Source: JBNJGT01 sp046496745
GTDB lineage: Archaea; Nanobdellota; Nanobdellia; Woesearchaeales; JACJVW01
DNA: 5,037 nt
Reading direction: 5' to 3'
NCBI GenBank assembly: GCA_046496745.1
Contig: JAWOGQ010000035.1
Span: forward strand, 1 to 5,037
Shown here: positions 1 to 4,906 of the stretch, piece after piece
Position numbering within the stretch: the stretch's first letter is position 1
How the letters are laid out: the number at the start of each line of letters is the position of its first letter
Made by a program: the position numbers and the translations under genes
Notes under the pieces: model-generated
Databases searched by the model: none
Seen by the model: only the letters and a program-made list of their open reading frames with translations
What the model was told of the DNA's origin: nothing

Positions 1-198
1 GGGGTTTCCGGCAGAGATGCTTCCTATCACTGCGCCAATAAGGGGGTCTAAGAGGATATTTCCTGTAAAGACTTTCTGGTATGATTCAGGAGGGATTAAG
101 GCCTTAAGGAAGCTCACTATCATAAGGACTCCGATCAGCATGGGAAGTATGTTTAACAAAAGGTAACCTGATCTCTTTATTGCTGATCTAAAATCCAT
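1..198 (-). CDS. ArsP/DUF318-like small permease, N-terminal 66 residues (cut by window edge)
   Basis: The frame is open from an ATG at 198 to the window edge, giving 66 codons with the rest lying beyond base 1. The protein begins MDFRSAIKRSGYLLLN. It has a hydrophobic segment at about residues 11-34 (LLLNILPMLIGVLMIVSFL), a polar turn with PPESYQ, then a second hydrophobic stretch ending in GSISAGNP. From memory, a GSISAGNP-type stretch at the start of a membrane segment is characteristic of small archaeal permeases related to ArsP/DUF318 (PF03773), which are integral membrane proteins; some bacterial relatives export organoarsenicals. The substrate here is unknown. The gene starts 23 bases after the stop of the 259-residue gene on the same strand. 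No Shine-Dalgarno precedes the ATG, but a TATA-like box lies about 25 bases upstream. The family call is fairly sure; function is not. Confidence 0.72.
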   Translation of the reverse strand, partial: MDFRSAIKRSGYLLLNILPMLIGVLMIVSFLKALIPPESYQKVFTGNILLDPLIGAVIGSISAGNP

Positions 199-220
199 CA
201 GTTGCAAAAGAACCTGCTGA

Positions 221-228
221 ATTAAAAG
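221..228 (-). promoter_or_regulatory. TATA-like box for the permease gene
   Basis: On the minus strand the sequence reads CACTTTTAATTCAG, and its A/T core is centred about 26 bases before the ATG at 198. This is the spacing expected for leaderless archaeal transcription. The box contains the TAA stop of the preceding gene (224-222). It is a weak match to the TTTATATA type, so confidence is low. Confidence 0.35.
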
Positions 229-1001
229 TGTTTGCGTTTGATACGGGATCGTATAAGGCGGATTATCGTTTTCTGCATCTGTTTATCAGTCATCTCCTGA
301 GGTTTTTCTTTGATGAAATCCAGAAGGATGTCTCCCTTGCTGTAATTGCCTCTTGGTCTTCTCAGCATGCTATAGTTCTGGACAAAGGGACGATATATCT
401 TGTCCAGGAAATCGTCATGACCGCTGATAACCTCGTATAATCTCTCATAGTCACCAAAGTTGGAACAGCAAAGATCCTTGATTCCTGTATCCTGTTCAAA
501 TTTCAGGTGCTCATGATATAGTCGGGATAACTCGTCAGTGTTGGATTCTTCAGGGATGATCCTCTTGACTTCTGCTTTCATGAAGCGCATGTTGATGAAT
601 TTTGCGACACTTGTCCTCTTGTTCCCTTCCTTTACATAGTAATGATGCATGAATTCAAACACTTCAATGGGGTGGTCTGCCCAGTGACAGACTCCCTTAT
701 AGACGTTCTTCCATTTTGTTGCAAAATCAGTCTCTTTATCCTTGTAGAGAGGAAGGTAAGAAGGGGAGAAAGCTAATCTGCGGTCCTTCCTGACCGGGCC
801 TTGTATGCAGGAAGTTTCTATTGTTTTCTTCCTTGGTCTTCCACCTTCAAAATGATGGGGAAGATTTTCCAGGACACTTTCAAGACACGGGGCATAAGTG
901 TCCCTACCCCTTACCCAGTGGATGAACTGTTCCATCTTTCCCTGGGATACTGCATGCTTGTAGATTTCGTCTAGCTTTACCTGGTAAGGGACTGTGTACA
1001 T
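222..1001 (-). CDS. Stand-alone homologue of the N-terminal region of clostridial BMP-domain proteins; possible ParB/sulfiredoxin-like domain
   Basis: This is a 259-residue soluble protein with no signal peptide or membrane segment. The distinctive block is at residues 78-151: FSPSYLPLY, then DFATKWKNVY, HPIEVFEFM, YYVKEGNKRTSVAKF and VKRIIP. From memory, the same order of motifs (nFMPLL, EFAxKW, dPIkayEYm, FYVqEGNKRvSVlKyf, VtRiiP) occurs in the N-terminal part of clostridial proteins that end in a BMP-type substrate-binding domain. The later stretches LYHEHLKFEQDTGI (about 161-174) and SKGDILLDFI (about 221-230) also fit that region. Here there is no BMP domain; the protein stops at a basic tail (RSRIKRKHF). 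EGNKR (125-129) resembles the D/E-G-x-x-R signature of ParB/sulfiredoxin folds, so nucleotide or DNA binding is possible but unproven. The start follows a TATA-like box by about 30 bases with no Shine-Dalgarno. The reading frame is secure, the biochemical role unknown. Confidence 0.88.
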   Translation of the reverse strand: MYTVPYQVKLDEIYKHAVSQGKMEQFIHWVRGRDTYAPCLESVLENLPHHFEGGRPRKKTIETSCIQGPVRKDRRLAFSPSYLPLYKDKETDFATKWKNVYKGVCHWADHPIEVFEFMHHYYVKEGNKRTSVAKFINMRFMKAEVKRIIPEESNTDELSRLYHEHLKFEQDTGIKDLCCSNFGDYERLYEVISGHDDFLDKIYRPFVQNYSMLRRPRGNYSKGDILLDFIKEKPQEMTDKQMQKTIIRLIRSRIKRKHF

Positions 1002-1028
1002 AAATCCGGACGGTATATCTACTGAGAA

Positions 1029-1036
1029 TTATAAGT
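1029..1036 (-). promoter_or_regulatory. TATA-like box for the 259-residue gene
   Basis: The minus strand reads CAAAATACTTATAATTC in the 45-base spacer between the metallophosphoesterase stop and the ATG at 1001. The TTATAA core is centred about 30 bases from the ATG, predicting a leader of only a few bases. The A-rich stretch just upstream could serve as a BRE. No Shine-Dalgarno is seen before the start. Confidence 0.45.
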
Positions 1037-1046
1037 ATTTTGTCTG

Positions 1047-1754
1047 CTAAAAATAGATGTTATTCCAATCATATTCAGGGACCTGCGCTTTTTGGTTTGA
1101 TTCATCATACTGGACAAACTTGAAAGGGGATGCGCTAAGGAGATGCATCTGGGAATCCTCATAAAAGAAGTCCAGAGGTTCGGTTGTATAGGTGGAATGG
1201 ATATGGCCATAAAACCAGATTGAAGGGCTGAAACGCTCGCATATCTGGGCCAGATTATCAGATGGCCTGTGAAATATATCGATATATGGGACACCTTCAA
1301 GAGCAGGAGGGGTGTGGCTTACCATTATATCCATGCGGACATTGCCGAAGAAATCTTTCCATCTCAAGCTGCGAAGCCAGGAAGAGACATCGTTTTCTGA
1401 AAAATAGAATGGCCTGTCACCATAGGCGCAGGCACCGGAGTATGCTGCCATGTAAATCTCACGGTCGCTTTCAGGAAGATTTTCATTAGATACTGTATGG
1501 AGGCCTTCAGTGATTGTGAACATGCCTTGATAAAGCCTGGAATATTCCAGATTGACTGGATCAGTATCCTGGAAATAGATATCATCATGATTGCCATGGG
1601 TCATGATACGTGCAGGAGGACGATACCTATCCAGGAGAAACTCCATATATCCAGGGCTAAGATCACCGCATCCTATAAGGAGATCAATCCTTGGGAAATC
1701 AATCTCTTTTTCCCTTAGAACCTCCTCATCAGAGACTGCCAGTATGTTAATCAT
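1047..1754 (-). CDS. Calcineurin-like metallophosphoesterase
   Basis: This is a 235-residue cytoplasmic enzyme of the two-metal phosphoesterase superfamily. The metal-binding motifs appear in order: SDEE (residues 8-11) in place of the usual D-x-H, GCGDL (28-32), THGNHD (52-57), VSHTPP (145-150) and YGHIH (182-186). The first motif has Glu where most members have His; I recall a bacterial subgroup with the same VSDEES-like variant, so this is probably not a dead site. The substrate cannot be read from the sequence. I chose the ATG at 1754 over the in-frame ATG at 1805. The shorter form starts MINILAVSDEE with the first strand and motif placed normally, and a TATA box lies 27 bases before it. 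The longer form would overlap the VIT1-like gene and contain that promoter. The gap to the upstream gene is 25 bases. Confidence 0.9.
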   Translation of the reverse strand: MINILAVSDEEVLREKEIDFPRIDLLIGCGDLSPGYMEFLLDRYRPPARIMTHGNHDDIYFQDTDPVNLEYSRLYQGMFTITEGLHTVSNENLPESDREIYMAAYSGACAYGDRPFYFSENDVSSWLRSLRWKDFFGNVRMDIMVSHTPPALEGVPYIDIFHRPSDNLAQICERFSPSIWFYGHIHSTYTTEPLDFFYEDSQMHLLSASPFKFVQYDESNQKAQVPEYDWNNIYF

Positions 1755-1776
1755 GAGGGGGAAGAATGGATGGAGA

Positions 1777-1785
1777 TATTTAAAT
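1777..1785 (-). promoter_or_regulatory. TATA box for the metallophosphoesterase gene
   Basis: The minus strand reads ACAATTTAAATATCTCC, with the core centred 27 bases before the ATG at 1754. No Shine-Dalgarno lies in between, since that stretch is pyrimidine-rich (TTCTTCCCCCTC). The box includes the TAA stop of the VIT1-like gene (1782-1780). This supports leaderless transcription and fixes the start at 1754. Confidence 0.6.
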
Positions 1786-2244
1786 TGTATGGAGCCATGA
1801 GCCAATCAGATGGGAGATGGCTACTACAAGGACTGCTATGAAAATATGTTCGAATACAGGACGCCAGGGATTTTTCTCATGCATGGAGATATAATAGCTG
1901 AAGAGTGCTATGAGGATCATGCCCATTACTATGCTTACAATTATTGCGGTAGAGATATCCAGAAAAAGGATCGGCAATATGAAAAGCATTGCTGTGAAAA
2001 ACTTTGCAAGAAATGTACAGATTGTTGCTTCCCATACATGTAGATGCGTGTTATTTCCTGCTTCCTCAGAGATGTGGACTCCCAGGGCGTCTGAGAGGCC
2101 ATCTGCGACTGCGATCACTACAATCCCTCCTATGACCACTTCCCTTGAGCCTGTCCCTGAATGAAGGCCTACTACAAGACCCAGGGTTGTTATGATCCCG
2201 GATGTGAGTCCAAAACCGATGCCTTTCCTGAGTGAGGGCTTCAT
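1780..2244 (-). CDS. Short VIT1/CCC1-like membrane protein
   Basis: This 154-residue integral membrane protein has about five hydrophobic segments, at roughly residues 9-30, 35-57, 74-94, 97-120 and 132-152. The N-terminal half, with FGLTSGIITTLGLVVGL, then VIGGIVVIAVADGLSDALG and HISEEAG, matches the conserved part of the VIT1/CCC1 family of iron/manganese transporters as seen in archaeal members. Eukaryotic VIT1 proteins are around 230-250 residues and have an extra cytoplasmic metal-binding helical region between membrane segments. Here that region is reduced to a short polar loop (HISEEAGNNTHLHVWE, about 57-72), so metal specificity is uncertain. The ATG at 2244 sits about 26 bases after a strong TATA box. 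The gene is divergent from the nuclease-like gene and is followed 25 bases later by the metallophosphoesterase. The family call is confident; the transported ion is not known. Confidence 0.9.
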   Translation of the reverse strand: MKPSLRKGIGFGLTSGIITTLGLVVGLHSGTGSREVVIGGIVVIAVADGLSDALGVHISEEAGNNTHLHVWEATICTFLAKFFTAMLFILPILFLDISTAIIVSIVMGMILIALFSYYISMHEKNPWRPVFEHIFIAVLVVAISHLIGSWLHTI

Positions 2245-2266
2245 GATTGTTTTACAAAATATCAGT

Positions 2267-2274
2267 TATATAAA
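2267..2274 (-). promoter_or_regulatory. TATA box for the VIT1-like gene
   Basis: The minus strand reads CATAGTTTTATATAACTG, a near-ideal archaeal TATA box, centred about 26 bases before the ATG at 2244. It predicts a leaderless transcript. It lies in the 73-base divergent spacer. Confidence 0.65.
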
Positions 2275-2287
2275 ACTATGCGAAATC

Positions 2288-2294
2288 TTATATA
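2288..2294 (+). promoter_or_regulatory. BRE/TATA box for the nuclease-like gene
   Basis: The plus strand reads GCGAAATCTTATATAG, giving a BRE-like purine-rich element followed by TTATATA. The box is centred 27 bases before the ATG at 2318, and no Shine-Dalgarno is present. It starts only 14 bases from the opposing TATA box of the VIT1-like gene, so the two pre-initiation complexes would probably compete for space. Confidence 0.65.
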
Positions 2295-2317
2295 GATTGT
2301 TTGGTGATACATTTCTA

Positions 2318-2890
2318 ATGGATCCGGAGGCTTTCGAGTGGTTGGTGGGGTTATACCTGCAAAAGTGCTTTGGTGCTGAGAGGGTCTTGCCGCAGGCCAG
2401 GCTGCTAACAGAGAAAAGTTTTGTGACAGTTGATTTCTATTGTTATGATGAAGAGAGACAGGATGGAGAAATTTACGAGGTGAAAAGGACAGGGGTTGAT
2501 CTTGATTCATGTGTCGAGAGATATTATCCGGCGGCTCAATGCAAGCGTAATACCTTCAATTCAGGAAAAAACGTGAATATTGATACTGACCGGGAACATC
2601 TGATCAATCTGATTGCCTATAATGATACAGGGTACAGGCATCCTTTTGCACGGTATACCACGTTTGATAAGCTTTGGGATGATCCAAGGTTCAGGATGTG
2701 TTTTAGACAAGTGCAGGGAATGGTAGGTGCGATGATTAAGGATTCTTTTCTTGAGGGGTTTGAAGGGGTCAAGCGAGACAGGGATTTCGATCTTTCTACG
2801 GCACACGCAGGGTATGATACAGAGCTAGAGATAGTGAGGGTATCTCCTGATTCTCTTGTGGTGTATACAGGGAGTTTTTCGAAAAAATAA
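2318..2890 (+). CDS. Hypothetical protein with PD-(D/E)XK nuclease-like residue pattern
   Basis: This is a 190-residue soluble protein beginning MDPEAFEWLVGLYLQKCFG. I do not recognise a named family. The first 80 residues show the layout of PD-(D/E)XK nucleases such as Mrr or Holliday-junction types: an N-terminal helix with a conserved-looking Glu (E7) ending in G19, a strand with Asp (VTVDFYCY, D39), a strand with E-x-K (IYEVKR, E54 and K56), and then a helix with Gln (AAQCKR, Q74). These are the expected catalytic positions, but family membership is inferred from pattern only. The rest has no motif I can name. The frame is open back to an ATG at 2192; I reject that start because it would run through both divergent promoters and into the opposing VIT1-like gene, whereas the ATG at 2318 has a TATA box at the leaderless distance. 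The last codons lie in one arm of the inverted repeat. Confidence 0.8.
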   Translation: MDPEAFEWLVGLYLQKCFGAERVLPQARLLTEKSFVTVDFYCYDEERQDGEIYEVKRTGVDLDSCVERYYPAAQCKRNTFNSGKNVNIDTDREHLINLIAYNDTGYRHPFARYTTFDKLWDDPRFRMCFRQVQGMVGAMIKDSFLEGFEGVKRDRDFDLSTAHAGYDTELEIVRVSPDSLVVYTGSFSKK

Positions 2891-3020
2891 GCATCATCGA
2901 AGGCCGATTAGTGTCTCTATATAAGGTGACAGGGGGAGGTCCCTTACGGGGATGTCACCTCTTCTTAAAAAGGAATTCAAGCCGAAGTCGATGCCGGAAT
3001 TATTCGAAAAACTCGTATAC
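2863..3020. repeat. Long imperfect inverted repeat
   Basis: The two arms are each about 68 bases and share three blocks in the same order. GTATAC is at 2863-2868 and again at 3015-3020 (itself palindromic). GAGTTTTTCGAA is at 2872-2883, with its exact complement at 3003-3014. AGGTGACA is at 2924-2931, with its exact complement at 2953-2960. Spacing between the second and third blocks is 40 bases in one arm and 42 in the other, and a shorter GCATC match lies between them. The arm midpoint is about 2942. Sequence between blocks has diverged. The left arm includes the last codons and stop of the nuclease-like gene. It could be a remnant of a small mobile element, an RNA hairpin, or paired regulator sites. 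Confidence 0.6.
2918..2924 (+). promoter_or_regulatory. Possible upstream TATA box in the inverted repeat
   Basis: The sequence TATATAA is preceded by GTGTCTC and runs directly into the AGGTGACA block. An ATG at 2952 lies 31 bases from its centre. It could drive a longer form of the regulator gene or an untranslated RNA, and AGGTGACA/TGTCACCT could be operator half-sites around the predicted transcription start. It lacks a clear BRE, so it is tentative. Confidence 0.3.
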
Positions 3021-3031
3021 AGGGTAAATTA

Positions 3032-3037
3032 TTTAAA
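3032..3037 (+). promoter_or_regulatory. TATA-like box for the membrane regulator operon
   Basis: The sequence GGTAAATTATTTAAACC places TTTAAA about 26 bases before the ATG at 3060, with no Shine-Dalgarno in between. This is the same spacing seen at the other leaderless starts here. A second A/T run, TTTATAAAT at 3042-3050, is too close to the ATG to serve this start. Confidence 0.5.
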
Positions 3038-3059
3038 CCTCTTTATAAATAAAAGCTAT

Positions 3060-3752
3060 ATGAGGCTTATCACGTGCTTTTTGTTCATAATCCTTGCTGC
3101 AAGTGCAAGCGCGTATTACGCTGATGTTGAGATAGTTGTGGAAGAGAACGGGCTTGTCAGCATAAAGGGGAATACCAACCACCCTATTCTGGACCAGGAT
3201 AGGTCTCCTGATTTCACTTCAAAGGATGGGAGATACTGGTTATTGAACATATCTACAGATGATACATTCAGCAGTATGATCTACAAGCTTAGCCTTCCTG
3301 AGAATTCAGAGGTGAATTACCTGAGGGCTCCTGCACTATCGCGGATATCTGATAACAAGGGTATCATAATAATCGGTGCAGGAGAGAACAAGACTTTCAA
3401 TCTTTTGGTGCAATACAGTATAGAGAGGCCTGATGATTTCTTTAATTGGATTCCTGTGGTAGTTATAATAGGAGTTGCAATAATTACAATAATAGGAATA
3501 ATATTTATAAAAAAGCGTATCAAAGAAGACTATACGCTTACAAAAAGACAGGAGAAGATTGTCAAGGCTTTGCGAAAAAATAAGCGGATGACACAAAAAG
3601 AGCTGGAAAAGATGCTGAACATACCAAAATCTTCATTGTCCCGGAATATAGAGAGTCTACAAAGAAGGGAGATCATACGCAAGGAACAGACAGGAATGTC
3701 CAATGTCTTGACACTTGTTCCGCGGCGTTCCGCCAGATTCCGGCAAAAATAG
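3060..3752 (+). CDS. Membrane-anchored winged-helix transcriptional regulator (COG2512 type)
   Basis: This 230-residue protein has a signal-like N-terminus (MRLITCFLFIILAASASA, with possible cleavage after ASA at residue 18). An extracytoplasmic domain of about 110 residues follows, rich in strands and without cysteines. One membrane helix lies at about 130-150 (WIPVVVIIGVAIITIIGIIF), then a KKR stop-transfer cluster. The cytoplasmic winged helix-turn-helix is at about 159-220: LTKRQEKIVKALRKN, MTQKELEKMLNIPKSSLSRNI as the helix-turn-helix, and RREIIRKEQTGMSNVLTLV as the wing. This architecture matches archaeal COG2512-type predicted membrane regulators, thought to couple an outside signal to DNA binding; signal and targets are unknown. 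An in-frame ATG at 2952 would add 36 residues (MSPLLKKEF...) before the signal. I prefer 3060 because it begins with the signal sequence and has a TATA-like box 26 bases upstream. The next gene follows after 38 bases, so this is probably the first gene of an operon and may control it. Confidence 0.87.
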   Translation: MRLITCFLFIILAASASAYYADVEIVVEENGLVSIKGNTNHPILDQDRSPDFTSKDGRYWLLNISTDDTFSSMIYKLSLPENSEVNYLRAPALSRISDNKGIIIIGAGENKTFNLLVQYSIERPDDFFNWIPVVVIIGVAIITIIGIIFIKKRIKEDYTLTKRQEKIVKALRKNKRMTQKELEKMLNIPKSSLSRNIESLQRREIIRKEQTGMSNVLTLVPRRSARFRQK

Positions 3753-3779
3753 ATATGCTGTTCCGTCTTACTACAGCAA

Positions 3780-3787
3780 GAGGTGAT
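3780..3787 (+). promoter_or_regulatory. Strong Shine-Dalgarno site
   Basis: GAGGTGAT matches eight consecutive bases of the complement of the 16S rRNA 3' end (GGAGGTGATC). It lies just before the ATG at 3791, fixing that start over the in-frame ATG at 3755. It shows that this organism uses Shine-Dalgarno initiation for internal operon genes. Confidence 0.8.
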
Positions 3788-3790
3788 ACA

Positions 3791-4687
3791 ATGAAACAAA
3801 TTTTAGTATTGGTCTTTCTGCTGACCATGAGTTTCGTGGTTGCAGAAGAACAAGTAGGAGATATGTACAACGAGCAGGGTGCTGAGGTGAAACTCCTGCA
3901 ACTTGAGGAATCACTGATGGAAAATATTGAGTCTGGTGAGACTGTTGTTGCAGAGGTTCTTGAAGATAACCCTGAAGCAAATGTTTCTGACCTTCAGTCA
4001 ATAATTGCAGAGCTTGAAATTCTCAAGGAAGATGTCTCAGCACTGCTTGATGAAGATCTGAACGAAACTGAAGCTGCAGAAGAGTTCGTCATAGTCAAGC
4101 AAGAGGCAATCAGCCTGAGCAGGGACTTTAGAGCAGCAGCGCGTGAGATGATCCCTGAGGAAGAACAGGAAAAGGTCAGGGAAAGGGCACGCAATGCGAG
4201 CAGTGAAGAGCTTGAACAGATGAGAGAACAGGTAAGAGAGCGAATCAATGAGCACAATGCTGGACAGGTACAAAAATTCCTTCAAAGAATGGGTAAAGAG
4301 AACAACACTCTTGTTGAGAATGTACGAAACGGCCAGATGAATACCGGAGAAGCAATCTCCTCTGTTGCCAAGCAATACAGGGGACTTGGACAGGAGAAGC
4401 GCACTGAAGCACTTGCAAAGGTTCGTGAGAATAATGTAAAGGCTCAGGTACACAAGGATGCTGTTGAAGAGAGGACTAAGGATATGGCAGAGCGTATCCA
4501 GGAAAGAAGAGAGAACAGGAGAGAGCAGGTCCAGCAGAAGCTTGAACAGGTCAGGGAGAGAGTCAACCAAAAAGTAAAGGATATGAGACCTGAAAATATG
4601 GGACCAGATGAAAACGAGACTGAAGTATCCGAAGACAACAGGAGTGGAGTACCCGAAGATAATATGACTGGAGGTAGGGAAAGATGA
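3791..4687 (+). CDS. Secreted charged coiled-coil protein
   Basis: I do not recognise a named family. The 298-residue protein starts with a signal peptide (MKQILVLVFLLTMSFVVA, likely cleaved before EEQ at residue 19). The mature part has three zones. Residues 19-110 are very acidic (27 Asp/Glu against 3 Lys/Arg). Residues 111-266 are a long helical, coiled-coil-like region rich in Arg, Glu and Gln (about 35 basic and 30 acidic), with repeated units such as MREQVRERI and LEQVRERVNQ. Residues 267-298 are a disordered acidic tail. Seven N-x-S/T sequons (N64, N91, N135, N171, N275, N283, N291) fit an N-glycosylated archaeal surface protein. There are no cysteines and no membrane anchor after the signal. 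The start is set by the strong Shine-Dalgarno. Its stop overlaps the lipoprotein start by ATGA, so the two are probably translationally coupled. A structural or ligand-binding partner of the regulator is possible. Confidence 0.87.
   Translation: MKQILVLVFLLTMSFVVAEEQVGDMYNEQGAEVKLLQLEESLMENIESGETVVAEVLEDNPEANVSDLQSIIAELEILKEDVSALLDEDLNETEAAEEFVIVKQEAISLSRDFRAAAREMIPEEEQEKVRERARNASSEELEQMREQVRERINEHNAGQVQKFLQRMGKENNTLVENVRNGQMNTGEAISSVAKQYRGLGQEKRTEALAKVRENNVKAQVHKDAVEERTKDMAERIQERRENRREQVQQKLEQVRERVNQKVKDMRPENMGPDENETEVSEDNRSGVPEDNMTGGRER
4670..4675 (+). promoter_or_regulatory. Shine-Dalgarno site of the lipoprotein gene
   Basis: GGAGGT ends 8 bases before the ATG at 4684, within the last codons of the coiled-coil gene. 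It supports the short lipoprotein as a real gene and fixes its start. Confidence 0.75.
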
Positions 4688-4884
4688 GACTTGCAGTATT
4701 GATTACAGGTATTATGCTGGTTGCACTTTTGACTGGTTGTACTACAGACACAACTGACGGCACAGATGAGACAGATACAACCGATGATACCACGGATGAA
4801 ACAACCGGGGACTCGTCAGAAGTGGAAGAATCAATGGAAGACCAGATGATCTCAGACGATGTTGAAATCGGAGAGATGATCTGA
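4684..4884 (+). CDS. Small acidic Thr/Asp-rich lipoprotein
   Basis: This 66-residue protein has a hydrophobic leader and a lipobox (LLTGC, with Cys at residue 19), so it is probably exported and lipid-anchored at the outer face of the membrane. The mature part of 48 residues holds 19 Asp/Glu and no Lys or Arg. It begins with a low-complexity Thr/Asp tract (residues 20-41), typical of an extended and possibly O-glycosylated linker, and ends in an acidic amphipathic stretch (VEESMEDQMISDDVEIGEMI). No folded domain is evident, and the whole protein may be a tether or cation-binding polyanion. It overlaps the coiled-coil gene by ATGA, has a good Shine-Dalgarno, and is followed at once by a poly-T terminator, so it is the last gene of the operon. 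The gene is well supported; its function is unknown. Confidence 0.82.
   Translation: MRLAVLITGIMLVALLTGCTTDTTDGTDETDTTDDTTDETTGDSSEVEESMEDQMISDDVEIGEMI
4741..4806 (+). repeat. Degenerate Thr/Asp codon repeat
   Basis: The DNA is built from ACN and GAY/GAR triplets coding units such as TTD, TDE and TDD. It makes the low-complexity linker after the lipobox cysteine. Such tracts can change length by slippage. Confidence 0.6.
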
Positions 4885-4906
4885 TTTTTTATTTTTTTAT
4901 AATTTT
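4885..4906 (+). terminator. Poly-T transcription terminator
   Basis: Runs of six and seven T separated by one A, followed by TAATTTT, come directly after the lipoprotein stop. No stem precedes them. T-rich tracts on the coding strand are the usual archaeal intrinsic terminator, so this probably ends the three-gene operon. Confidence 0.7.

Noticed and set aside
1755..1805. 17-residue N-terminal extension of the metallophosphoesterase
   Set aside because: It overlaps the VIT1-like gene, contains the TATA box that fits the ATG at 1754, and would put extra residues before the first core strand.
2192..2317. In-frame 42-residue N-terminal extension of the nuclease-like protein
   Set aside because: It would begin inside the opposing VIT1-like gene and run through both divergent TATA boxes; the ATG at 2318 has a promoter at the leaderless distance.
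2932..2950. Small G/C hairpins at the centre of the inverted repeat (GGG-AGGT-CCC or CCC-TTAC-GGG)
   Set aside because: The two stems are only three G/C pairs, compete with each other, and are not followed by a T run, so I do not call a terminator or RNA gene from them.
3755..3790. Earlier ATG of the coiled-coil gene
   Set aside because: The added residues (MLFRLTTARGDT) precede a normal signal peptide, and the strong Shine-Dalgarno at 3780-3787 lies just before the ATG at 3791.
4037..4570. 177-codon minus-strand reading frame rich in Leu and Ser
   Set aside because: It is antisense to the Glu/Arg-rich coiled-coil gene, whose codons give Leu/Ser on the other strand; it has no Shine-Dalgarno or promoter of its own.
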